Below the pieces are notes generated by a model that was not told the origin of the DNA, searched no databases, and saw nothing but the letters and a program-made list of their open reading frames with translations. A stretch of 41,543 bases of DNA, taken from NCBI GenBank assembly GCA_910585605.1, contig CAJUFL010000031.1:1-41543 (forward strand). Reading direction: 5' to 3'. Positions 30,998-38,673 of the stretch are shown here, in pieces. A program made the position numbers and the translations under genes. This DNA is from an uncultured Lachnospiraceae bacterium. GTDB lineage: Bacteria > Bacillota > Clostridia > Lachnospirales > Lachnospiraceae. The first letter of the stretch is position 1; every line of letters starts with the position of its first letter.

Positions 30998-31717
30998 ATG
31001 AAAATGGGACAGTTACTTACAAGACAGCCAGCGTTTTTATTGAGCAAGAATAATTACAGAGAATATTCATTAACAGGAATCCAAAGCAGTTTTTGTTATG
31101 AACTTATCATATCGGAAAAATTGGTTTTGATTCCCAATGGTTGTCTGGAAATTATATGGAACATGAATAAAAAAGAATTATATTGTCTGGAATATCTGGA
31201 TACATACAGGGCACTTGACCTAGAAGGGGATAAGCTGTTCGGAATCCATATAAATTATCATTATCAGTGTAGCTATGATGTGAATCGGGTTATATCCTGG
31301 TTAATGGAGATTGCAGAGCAGCATTCCTTTGCAGAACGGGCCCGACTTTGCGACCGTCAGTTTAACGAAATATTATATATTGAAGAGGTTCATCCACTTG
31401 TACGATATGGATTAAATCAGATTGAAGAAGCAAAGGGAAAGGTGGCAGTGGAGACCATTGCAGCAGAATTTGGATATACTTCGAGGCATATGGAACGATT
31501 GTTTTTACAGACTTTTTCTTATGGACCTAAAAGATTTTGTCAGTATATGAGGCTGCTTAATGTGATAGCAGATATGGTAAAGCATCCTGATAAGAATTTA
31601 TCTTCTCTGATTGAAAATATTGGATATTCTGATCAGTCACACTTCCAACGGGAATTTAAAATGTTTACCGGTATGACACCGAGACAGTTCGCTGTACAGT
31701 ATTTAAAGAATGGATAA
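30998..31717 (+). CDS. AraC family transcriptional regulator
   Basis: A 239-aa regulator. The C-terminal 100 residues hold two helix-turn-helix motifs: VAVETIAAEFGYTSRHMERLFLQ... and SSLIENIGYSDQSHFQREFKMFTGMTPRQF, the classic AraC/XylS signature. The N-terminal 140 residues resemble the DUF6597-like sensor domain found in some AraC proteins rather than a cupin. Targets and ligand are unknown. AAAGGA lies before ATG 30998; ATG 31004 is an alternative. It is a stand-alone gene next to the amt upstream region. Confidence 0.9.
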   Translation: MKMGQLLTRQPAFLLSKNNYREYSLTGIQSSFCYELIISEKLVLIPNGCLEIIWNMNKKELYCLEYLDTYRALDLEGDKLFGIHINYHYQCSYDVNRVISWLMEIAEQHSFAERARLCDRQFNEILYIEEVHPLVRYGLNQIEEAKGKVAVETIAAEFGYTSRHMERLFLQTFSYGPKRFCQYMRLLNVIADMVKHPDKNLSSLIENIGYSDQSHFQREFKMFTGMTPRQFAVQYLKNG

Positions 31718-31770
31718 TATTATGAAATTTAAGTGAATTATCAGCATTACCTAAATTATACAATGGTATT

Positions 31771-31800
31771 TTGAAAGAAGATTTGGTATACTTGTACAAT
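31771..31800 (+). promoter_or_regulatory. Promoter of the ClpX-like gene, within an inverted repeat
   Basis: TTGAAA (31771-31776) and TACAAT (31795-31800) are spaced by 18 bp. An 8-bp inverted repeat, TATCAGCA (31739-31746) and TGCTGATA (31812-31819), brackets it and could be a pair of half-sites or a leader stem. Confidence 0.45.
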
Positions 31801-31861
31801 GAATAGTAAGTTGCTGATAGTTAGTGATGATAAAATTGTCGCAGATAGCGGAGGATAAAAA

Positions 31862-33244
31862 ATGGGAGACGATAAAGATTTAAAGAATGGACATAAAGAG
31901 GATGATTATGAAAAATACTGTTATCTTTGCAGAAGACCGGAATCAAAGGCAGGCAAACTGATTTATATGCCGAATAGTATTAATATATGTCAGGAGTGTA
32001 TGCAAAAAACGTTTGACAGTTTTTCCGGAAGCAATATGCAGTTTATGGATTTATCCAATATGCCTAATATGAACATGAATCAGTTTACACCAGTAGATGA
32101 TATTCCAAAGAAACAAAAAGTAAAGAAAAAAAAGGAAAAAGAAAAAAAGCAGGAAGAACCAGAGCTTACCTTGAGTACAATACCGGCACCTCATGAAATG
32201 AAAGCACAATTAGATGAGTATGTGATTGGTCAGGATTATGCTAAGAAGGTAATTTCGGTTGCCGTGTACAATCATTACAAAAGAGTTTTAACAGACAGCA
32301 TGGATGATATCGAGATTGAAAAATCCAATATGCTGATGGTGGGACCGACAGGTTCAGGTAAAACCTATCTGGTAAAGACGATTGCCCGTATTTTAAATGT
32401 ACCGTTAGCGATTACGGATGCGACAACGCTTACAGAAGCCGGTTATATTGGTGATGATGTGGAAAGCGTATTATCCAAGCTGTTAACGGCAGCGGACAAT
32501 GATGTGGAAAAAGCAGAGAGGGGAATTATTTTTATTGATGAGATTGATAAAATCGCAAAGAAAAGGAATACAAATTCAAGGGATGTCAGTGGAGAAGCTG
32601 TTCAGCAGGGGCTGTTAAAAATATTAGAGGGAGCAGAGGTAGAGGTACCTGTGGGAGCCGGAAGTAAAAACGCCATGGTTCCCCTGACTACAATTAATAC
32701 AAGGAATATTCTGTTTATATGTGGAGGTGCATTTCCGGATATTGAGGATATCATAAAAGCTCGTTTGAACAAGCAGTCTTCCATAGGTTTTAGGGCTGAT
32801 TTAAAAGATAAATACGATAAAGATGATAATCTTCTTTTGAAGGTAACGGTGGAGGATTTGAGGGAATTTGGTATGATTCCTGAATTTTTAGGGAGACTTC
32901 CGGTACTGTTTGCATTACAGAGCCTGGATGAGGAAATGATGGTTCAGATTTTAAAAGAACCAAAGAATGCAATTTTGAAGCAGTATCAAAAGCTTCTGAG
33001 TTTAGACGGAGTGGAGCTGCGTTTTAATGACACCGCATATCATGCAATTGCAAAGAGGGCATTGGAAAAAAAGACTGGAGCCAGGGGATTGCGTGCGATT
33101 ATTGAAGAATTTATGCTGGATATCATGTATCAGATTCCGAGGGATGATAATATTGGGAGAGTGACTATTACCGGGGATTACATAGAAGGAACCGGTGGCC
33201 CCCTTTTGGAAATGAGGGGAGTTCTTGCATTGGAGCAGGAATAA
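31862..33244 (+). CDS. ClpX-like AAA+ unfoldase
   Basis: A 460-aa ClpX homologue. The zinc-binding domain has C20, C23, C43 and C46. A Lys-rich linker (about 80-100) follows, then the AAA+ core: Walker A GPTGSGKT (161-168), pore loop EAGYIG (GYIG instead of GYVG), Walker B IDEID (225-229) and SSIGFR (IGF loop at 308-310, which docks ClpP). ClpX unfolds tagged proteins for ClpP. Here there is no tig, clpP or lon nearby, and the linker is longer than usual, so this may be a second, specialised paralogue. GGAGGATAAAAA precedes the ATG. Confidence 0.9.
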   Translation: MGDDKDLKNGHKEDDYEKYCYLCRRPESKAGKLIYMPNSINICQECMQKTFDSFSGSNMQFMDLSNMPNMNMNQFTPVDDIPKKQKVKKKKEKEKKQEEPELTLSTIPAPHEMKAQLDEYVIGQDYAKKVISVAVYNHYKRVLTDSMDDIEIEKSNMLMVGPTGSGKTYLVKTIARILNVPLAITDATTLTEAGYIGDDVESVLSKLLTAADNDVEKAERGIIFIDEIDKIAKKRNTNSRDVSGEAVQQGLLKILEGAEVEVPVGAGSKNAMVPLTTINTRNILFICGGAFPDIEDIIKARLNKQSSIGFRADLKDKYDKDDNLLLKVTVEDLREFGMIPEFLGRLPVLFALQSLDEEMMVQILKEPKNAILKQYQKLLSLDGVELRFNDTAYHAIAKRALEKKTGARGLRAIIEEFMLDIMYQIPRDDNIGRVTITGDYIEGTGGPLLEMRGVLALEQE

Positions 33245-33389
33245 GACTTTAAAAGATGCTTTGTGGCTGGTTGCCTGCTGCAGGATTGGTGAGTTAAATT
33301 GTTGATATCAGGAAGCTGCAATGTCAGGTTTTTTTGAATAATACTTGAAGTTTTTGTAAAAGATAATATAATAGAGTAAGAGATAAAGA

Positions 33390-33448
33390 GGGCTGTCGCA
33401 CTAAAACATTTTGGATCATTTATACGTTTCATTTAGTGCAGCAGCTCC
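33390..33448. other. Imperfect hairpin related to the 28652 terminator
   Basis: GGCTG-TC-GCACTAAA pairs with TTTAGTGC-AG-CAGCT around a 2x2 internal loop, with a 26-base loop at the top. The core GCTGTCGCA is shared with the terminator at 28652, so it may be a decayed terminator for the ClpX-like gene. There is no T run. Confidence 0.5.
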
Positions 33449-33472
33449 TTCTATATGTGTATGACAAGATTT

Positions 33473-33571
33473 GATTCCCGCGAGCAACGAGCCGAGCGTG
33501 CGTGTTTGCATGTACATTTGGTGACTGCCGCGAGGGTCACATGTCCCGTTGCTTGCAGCGGGGTTGTTGAC
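33473..33571. repeat. GC-rich structured intergenic block (candidate REP-like element)
   Basis: A block far richer in G and C than its surroundings, with several self-complementary parts: GTGAC/GTCAC around TGCCGCGAGG, and CCCG/CGGG around TTGCTTGCAG. No long ORF fits. Such blocks in this lineage are often repeated across the genome, but no second copy was seen here. The rest of the 33245-33594 spacer holds only the hairpin at 33390 and the ribosome binding site of the next gene. Confidence 0.45.
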
Positions 33572-33594
33572 TATCAATAGCAGGAGGTTGAATA

Positions 33595-34974
33595 ATGGAA
33601 CGGAGAAATGCATGGAAAGACTATGATAAAAAGGAATTAAAAGAGCTGGAGAATCTTTCTAAGGACTATCGTAAGTTTCTTGATAATGGCAAGACGGAAA
33701 GAGAATGTGTGAAATATATCATAAAAATGGCAAAAGAGGCAGGATATGAGGATTTTTGCGAGGTTAGAAAAGAAGGCCGGAAACTGAAAGCAGGAGATAA
33801 AGTATATGCGGTGAATATGAATAAAGCAGTCGCATTATTTCATATTGGCAAGACTCCATTTGAGGAGGGATTGAATATTTTAGGAGCACATATTGATTCT
33901 CCCCGTCTGGACATAAAGCAGAATCCGCTTTATGAGGATACGGAACTGGCTTATCTGGATACCCATTATTATGGAGGAATTAAAAAGTACCAGTGGGTAA
34001 CTCTGCCACTTGCAATTCATGGCGTGGTGGCAAAGAAGAATGGAGAAATGGTTGAGATAGTAATTGGTGAAAATGACAAGGATCCTGTTTTTTGTGTGAC
34101 GGATTTATTGATTCATCTTGCAGGAGAGCAGATGGAAAAAAAGGCAAACAAAGTAGTAGAGGGAGAGCAGCTTGACATTTTGATCGGCAGCCGTCCTCTG
34201 GCGAAGGAGGAAAAGGAACCGGTTAAGAAAATGATTCTTTCCCTTCTCAAGAAAAAATATGATATGGAAGAAGAAGATTTCCTTTCTGCTGAGCTGGAAA
34301 TCGTTCCGGCCGGTAAGGCGAGGGATGCAGGATTGGATGAGTCCATGATCATGGCATATGGGCAGGATGACAGGGTATGTGCATATACATCTGCTGCGGC
34401 AATGTTTGAGATGAAGGAGGTTTTAAAAACAGCCTGCTGTCTGCTTGTGGATAAGGAAGAAATCGGTTCTGTCGGAGCTACGGGCATGCAGTCCAAATTT
34501 TTTGAAAATACTGTTGCTGAACTTATGGATGTAATGGACGAATATTCCGAGCTTAAGCTGAAAAGGTGTCTGGCATCATCTTATATGTTGTCCTCTGATG
34601 TATCTGCTGCATTTGATCCTAATTTTGCCAGTGCATTTGAGAAGAAAAATGCGGCCTATTTTGGCAGGGGTGTAGTCTTTAATAAATTTACCGGTGCCAG
34701 AGGAAAATCAGGTTCTAATGATGCAAATGCAGAGTATATTGCAAAACTCCGCAAGATTATGGATGACAATAAAGTGGCATTTCAGACAGCGGAACTTGGT
34801 AAAGTAGATATTGGCGGTGGAGGGACTATTGCCTATATTTTATCTTTATATGGTATGAATGTAATTGACAGTGGTGTGGCAGTCCTGAATATGCACGCAC
34901 CTTGGGAAATCACCAGTAAGGCAGATGTATATGAGGCATGGAAGTCATATAAAGCATTTTTGAAAGATGCATAA
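33595..34974 (+). CDS. M18 family aminopeptidase (aspartyl aminopeptidase type)
   Basis: A 459-aa zinc aminopeptidase that trims N-terminal, often acidic, residues from peptides in the cytoplasm. The metal site motifs are present: GAHIDSPR (H99, D101), VDKEEIGSVGATGM (catalytic and metal Glu), the bridging-Asp segment YMLSSDVSAAFDP, and NMHAPWE near the C-terminus (last metal His). AGGAGGTTGAATA precedes the ATG. Monocistronic, behind the GC-rich block. Confidence 0.93.
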   Translation: MERRNAWKDYDKKELKELENLSKDYRKFLDNGKTERECVKYIIKMAKEAGYEDFCEVRKEGRKLKAGDKVYAVNMNKAVALFHIGKTPFEEGLNILGAHIDSPRLDIKQNPLYEDTELAYLDTHYYGGIKKYQWVTLPLAIHGVVAKKNGEMVEIVIGENDKDPVFCVTDLLIHLAGEQMEKKANKVVEGEQLDILIGSRPLAKEEKEPVKKMILSLLKKKYDMEEEDFLSAELEIVPAGKARDAGLDESMIMAYGQDDRVCAYTSAAAMFEMKEVLKTACCLLVDKEEIGSVGATGMQSKFFENTVAELMDVMDEYSELKLKRCLASSYMLSSDVSAAFDPNFASAFEKKNAAYFGRGVVFNKFTGARGKSGSNDANAEYIAKLRKIMDDNKVAFQTAELGKVDIGGGGTIAYILSLYGMNVIDSGVAVLNMHAPWEITSKADVYEAWKSYKAFLKDA

Positions 34975-35034
34975 GTGATAAGATTCACAATATATGGATT
35001 TTGCACATAGGATAATAGGGAGTCAGAGAAGCAT

Positions 35035-35119
35035 CCGAACGGAGATTTACGTTAAAATACTTACCTTTTTATATGCGGAAGGTGGAAAATGTAGTTTTGA
35101 TGTGAAGACCTCGGTTCGG
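35035..35119 (+). promoter_or_regulatory. Structured 5' leader of the ZIP transporter gene
   Basis: CCGAACGGAG (35035-35044) pairs with CTCGGTTCGG (35110-35119) with one mismatch. Inside, AAAATAC pairs with GTA-G-TTTT and ACCTT with AAGGT, giving one long interrupted hairpin. The 3' arm ends two bases before AAAGGAG, the ribosome binding site of the transporter, so folding could affect translation. No known metal riboswitch consensus was recognised. Confidence 0.5.
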
Positions 35120-35135
35120 TAAAGGAGTTGTAAAA

Positions 35136-35930
35136 ATGATAGGGAGCTTCATGAATCTCCATCCTGTTTATCAGGGTCTGCTGGCAACCTTATTTACCTA
35201 TGGGATTACAATGCTGGGCGCATCGCTCGTATTCTTTTTTAAGACAGTCGATCAAAGGCTGATGGATGTTATGATGGGATTTGCAGCAGGCGTTATGATT
35301 GCAGCGTCGTATTGGTCTTTACTTGACCCGGCAATTGTGTTATCTGAACAGCTGGGGAAGAATGCTGCGGGAAATGCTGCTGTAGGGCTTTTGGCAGGTA
35401 CGGCATTCATTATTATTTCGGATTTATGTATGTCAAAAAAGCAAGCCTGCAAAGAAAGAGGAGAAGGATGGATCCGTTGTGTATTACTGACTACGGCTGT
35501 GACTATGCATAACATACCAGAAGGTCTGGCTGTAGGGGTGGCATTTGGCTGTGCGGCTATAGAGGGCAGCGAGGCATCCATAATAGGGGCAGTCATGCTG
35601 GCTGTGGGCATTGGCATACAGAATTTTCCGGAAGGGACCTGCGTTGCAATGCCGCTGCGACGGGAGGGATTATCACGAGGGAAAAGTTTTTTAATAGGAC
35701 AGTTTTCAGGTATGGTAGAGCCAGTGGCAGGGGTACTTGGAGCACTGTTTGCAATTAAGGTACAGTCAGCTCTTCCGTTTGTACTTTCATTTTCGGCGGG
35801 GGCTATGATATCTGTGGTATGTTCTGAACTAATACCGGAGTCTTTTAAGGACAATAAGCAGCTGGCGACTATCGGTGTGATGATTGGATTTGTTGCCATG
35901 ATGGTATTAGATGTGGCACTGTCTTGTTGA
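35136..35930 (+). CDS. ZIP family metal transporter
   Basis: A 264-aa membrane protein of eight TM segments, related to ZupT-type zinc and divalent-metal uptake transporters. The two metal-site motifs are clear: MHNIPEG in TM4 and IQNFPEG in TM5, where the second has Gln instead of the first His as in some bacterial members. AAGGAG is upstream of ATG 35136. It stands alone, preceded by a structured leader. Its stop overlaps the -35 of the next promoter. Metal specificity is not evident. Confidence 0.93.
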   Translation: MIGSFMNLHPVYQGLLATLFTYGITMLGASLVFFFKTVDQRLMDVMMGFAAGVMIAASYWSLLDPAIVLSEQLGKNAAGNAAVGLLAGTAFIIISDLCMSKKQACKERGEGWIRCVLLTTAVTMHNIPEGLAVGVAFGCAAIEGSEASIIGAVMLAVGIGIQNFPEGTCVAMPLRREGLSRGKSFLIGQFSGMVEPVAGVLGALFAIKVQSALPFVLSFSAGAMISVVCSELIPESFKDNKQLATIGVMIGFVAMMVLDVALSC

Positions 35931-35955
35931 CGTTGATATTCTTATATGCTAGAAT
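35927..35955 (+). promoter_or_regulatory. Promoter of the hybrid kinase gene
   Basis: TTGACG (35927-35932) and TAGAAT (35950-35955) are spaced by 17 bp. The -35 overlaps the stop codon of the ZIP gene. Confidence 0.6.
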
Positions 35956-36036
35956 CGTTAGCATAATACATTATGATGAAGAAAAACAGTTTACTGATTT
36001 TGAATAGATATGCGGTTGGAAGAAGGAGGAACAATA

Positions 36037-38589
36037 GTGGAGAAAAAAACCAGTAGATTTTTAAGATGCAGTTTTTGCGGTATTGTGCTTATATGTTTAA
36101 TTGTTTTTGTTTTATTGACAGTATTAATGTCTGATAAAACGGATGAATCTGTTGAAGAGATCAGTGAAATGTATATGTCCGAGATGAATGTACAGATACA
36201 GCAGAAGTTTACATCCATCACGAATCTGCGATTAGAACAGGTTAAAGGGATTGTAAAAGTAATTAAACCGGATACAGCTGTTTATGATGAGAAGCTGGAG
36301 GAGAAATTAAAAGAGAATGCGGAGATTAGGAATTTTACATATTTAGGCTTATATTCCCAAAGTGGTGAGGCAGAACGAATCTTAGGAGATGGTTTGGAGA
36401 TTGTTGATTATGATAAACTCATCTCAAGCCTCAATGAACTTGGAAATGCAATTGCAATGGGAGTTGATAAAGAGGGTGAAAAGTACCTTATACTGGCAGT
36501 AAAAGCTGTATATCCCTTAAAGGATGGCAGCAAAAGTACAGCTTTGATTGCAGGTGTATCAATGAAGTATCTTGATGATGCACTGTATCTGGAAGAAAAG
36601 GATGCAATACTGTATTCTCATGTTATTGATGCAGATGGGACATTTGTTATTAGAAACAGTGATGCATATAGAGAGAATTATTTTGAACGTTTGGATGCAT
36701 ATGTTGAGGAATTTAATGGAAAGGATGCATCACAATATATTGAAGAATTAAAGGCTGCAATTCAGGCTGATGAAGATTATTATACATTGCTGGTTGCTGA
36801 AGGTGAGAAGAGATATCTGTATAGTTCTCCCATTTCTGAGGATACAGACTGGTATTTAATTGCCATTATGCCGAGCGGAACTTTAGATAGTACGCTTAAA
36901 AGACTGGATCGATTCAGATTAGGGATTATGCTGACATGTTTGCTCATTATAGTATTGTCTATGACTGTTGTTTTTGTTCTCTATTTCAGAATGTCAAGGC
37001 AGCAGATAAGTGAAGTGAATCAGGCAAGAAAAGAGGCTGTTCATGCTAATCAGGCGAAGAGTGATTTTCTTTCCAGCATGAGCCACGATATCCGTACTCC
37101 GATGAATGCAATTATAGGAATGACAGAAATTGCTTTGAAAAATACGAAAGATGAGATGCGGGTGGAGGACTGTCTGAATAAGGTCAGATTATCCAGTAAA
37201 CATTTGTTAGGCTTGATTAACGATGTTTTGGATATGTCTAAGATAGAAAGCGGCAAGATGACGCTTAATATCAACCAGATGTCGTTGAAAGAGACGATGG
37301 ATGATTTGGTAAATATTGTAAAACTGCAGGTGCAGGAGAAAAACCAGTATTTTGATATACTTATCCAAAAAATTGATGCAGAGGATGTGTATTGTGATAG
37401 TGTACGTTTGAATCAGGTGATGATGAATGTTTTATCAAATGCGGTTAAATATACACCGGAAGAGGGAAGAATAGATATCCATCTGTATCAGGAGCCATCA
37501 CCAAAGGGAGAAAACTATGTGCAGACCCATTTTTTAGTAAAAGATAATGGAATCGGGATGTCAGAAGATTTTCAGAAAAAGATTTTCGAATCTTTTTCCA
37601 GAGAAGAATCAGAGCAGGTTCAGAATGTGGTTGGAACCGGTCTTGGCATGGCAATTACAAAGAGTATTGTAGATTTGATGGGTGGGAAGATTGAACTGAA
37701 GAGTAAGCTTGGAGAAGGCAGTGAGTTTCATATCATACTGGATTTGGAAAAAGCAGAGGGGAAAGAGGCGGAAATGATACTTCCTCCCTGGAATATCCTT
37801 GTAGTGGATGACAATGAACAGTTATGTGTGAGTGCAGTAACACATTTAGAAGAGCTTGGCATCCGGGCTGAATGGACAACGGATGGAAGAAAAGCTGTCA
37901 AAATGGTAGAGGAGCATCACAAGAAAGAAGATGATTATCACTTTGTACTGTTAGACTGGAAAATGCCGGGTATGGATGGCATACAGGTGCTTCATGAGAT
38001 TAGAAAAAAGATAGAAAAAAAGATTCCTGTTTTTCTGATTTCTGCGTATGACTGGAGCGATATTGAGGAAGAAGCACTTGAGGCAGAAGTGGAAGGGTTT
38101 GTATCAAAGCCGTTGTTTAAATCTACATTATTTTTATGTTTAAGAAAATATGTAGAAGGCAATAAAGAAGAGATGGAAAAAAAGGATAATCAGGTTATGG
38201 ACTTTACGGGGAAACGGGTTCTTGTATCAGAAGATGTTGACCTTAACTGGGAAATTGCGGAAGAGATTTTGGTATCCTTTGGATTGGAGGTAGAACGGGC
38301 TGTTAATGGGCAGATATGTTTTGAAAAATTTGAACAGTCGGAAATTGGTTTTTATGATGCGATTTTAATGGATATCCGCATGCCTGTGATGAACGGTTAT
38401 GATTCTACAAGAGCTATACGGGCATTGGAACGAGAAGATCAGGATATTCCTATCATTGCCATGACTGCGGATGCTTTTTCTGGCGATGTCCAGTATTGTC
38501 TGGAGTGCGGCATGGATGCCCATATAGCAAAACCGATTGACATTAAAGAACTTATGCGTACTCTGCAAAAATATCTCTATAGGGAGTAA
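36037..38589 (+). CDS. Hybrid sensor histidine kinase with two receiver domains
   Basis: An 850-aa membrane sensor: TM1 (about 7-31), an extracellular Cache-like region (about 32-288), TM2 (about 290-315), HisKA with H350 in SHDIRTPMNAIIG, HATPase (N box NQVMMNVLSNAVKYT, G boxes DNGIGMS and GTGLGMA), receiver 1 (D640 in LLDWKMPG) and receiver 2 (D779 in LMDIRMP). No output domain and no neighbouring DNA-binding regulator is present, so the phosphate target is elsewhere. The start is GTG at 36037, placed correctly after AAGGAGG; ATG 36010 lies before that site and is rejected. Confidence 0.92.
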   Translation: MEKKTSRFLRCSFCGIVLICLIVFVLLTVLMSDKTDESVEEISEMYMSEMNVQIQQKFTSITNLRLEQVKGIVKVIKPDTAVYDEKLEEKLKENAEIRNFTYLGLYSQSGEAERILGDGLEIVDYDKLISSLNELGNAIAMGVDKEGEKYLILAVKAVYPLKDGSKSTALIAGVSMKYLDDALYLEEKDAILYSHVIDADGTFVIRNSDAYRENYFERLDAYVEEFNGKDASQYIEELKAAIQADEDYYTLLVAEGEKRYLYSSPISEDTDWYLIAIMPSGTLDSTLKRLDRFRLGIMLTCLLIIVLSMTVVFVLYFRMSRQQISEVNQARKEAVHANQAKSDFLSSMSHDIRTPMNAIIGMTEIALKNTKDEMRVEDCLNKVRLSSKHLLGLINDVLDMSKIESGKMTLNINQMSLKETMDDLVNIVKLQVQEKNQYFDILIQKIDAEDVYCDSVRLNQVMMNVLSNAVKYTPEEGRIDIHLYQEPSPKGENYVQTHFLVKDNGIGMSEDFQKKIFESFSREESEQVQNVVGTGLGMAITKSIVDLMGGKIELKSKLGEGSEFHIILDLEKAEGKEAEMILPPWNILVVDDNEQLCVSAVTHLEELGIRAEWTTDGRKAVKMVEEHHKKEDDYHFVLLDWKMPGMDGIQVLHEIRKKIEKKIPVFLISAYDWSDIEEEALEAEVEGFVSKPLFKSTLFLCLRKYVEGNKEEMEKKDNQVMDFTGKRVLVSEDVDLNWEIAEEILVSFGLEVERAVNGQICFEKFEQSEIGFYDAILMDIRMPVMNGYDSTRAIRALEREDQDIPIIAMTADAFSGDVQYCLECGMDAHIAKPIDIKELMRTLQKYLYRE

Positions 38590-38608
38590 AGCTTTTGTAT
38601 ATATAATT

Positions 38609-38650
38609 AAAAAATGCTGACATCTGGGATTCCAGCTGTCAGCATTTTTT
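38609..38650. terminator. Bidirectional terminator between hybrid kinase and htpG
   Basis: AAAAAATGCTGACA (38609-38622) pairs with TGTCAGCATTTTTT (38637-38650), a perfect 14-bp stem with T runs on both strands, serving the two convergent genes. Confidence 0.9.
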
Positions 38651-38673
38651 AGTTTCCTGCTTTGTTCATGCAC

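Noticed and set aside
35035..35119. ZIP leader as a yybP-ykoY manganese or NiCo riboswitch
   Set aside because: The conserved loop sequences of these classes are absent by eye.
35252..35899. 215-codon minus-strand ORF opposite the ZIP gene
   Set aside because: Shadow of a well-supported transporter; its composition reflects the complement of hydrophobic codons.
36037..38589. Hybrid kinase as part of a local two-component operon
   Set aside because: No response regulator or target gene is adjacent; both neighbours are unrelated and separated by a promoter and a terminator.
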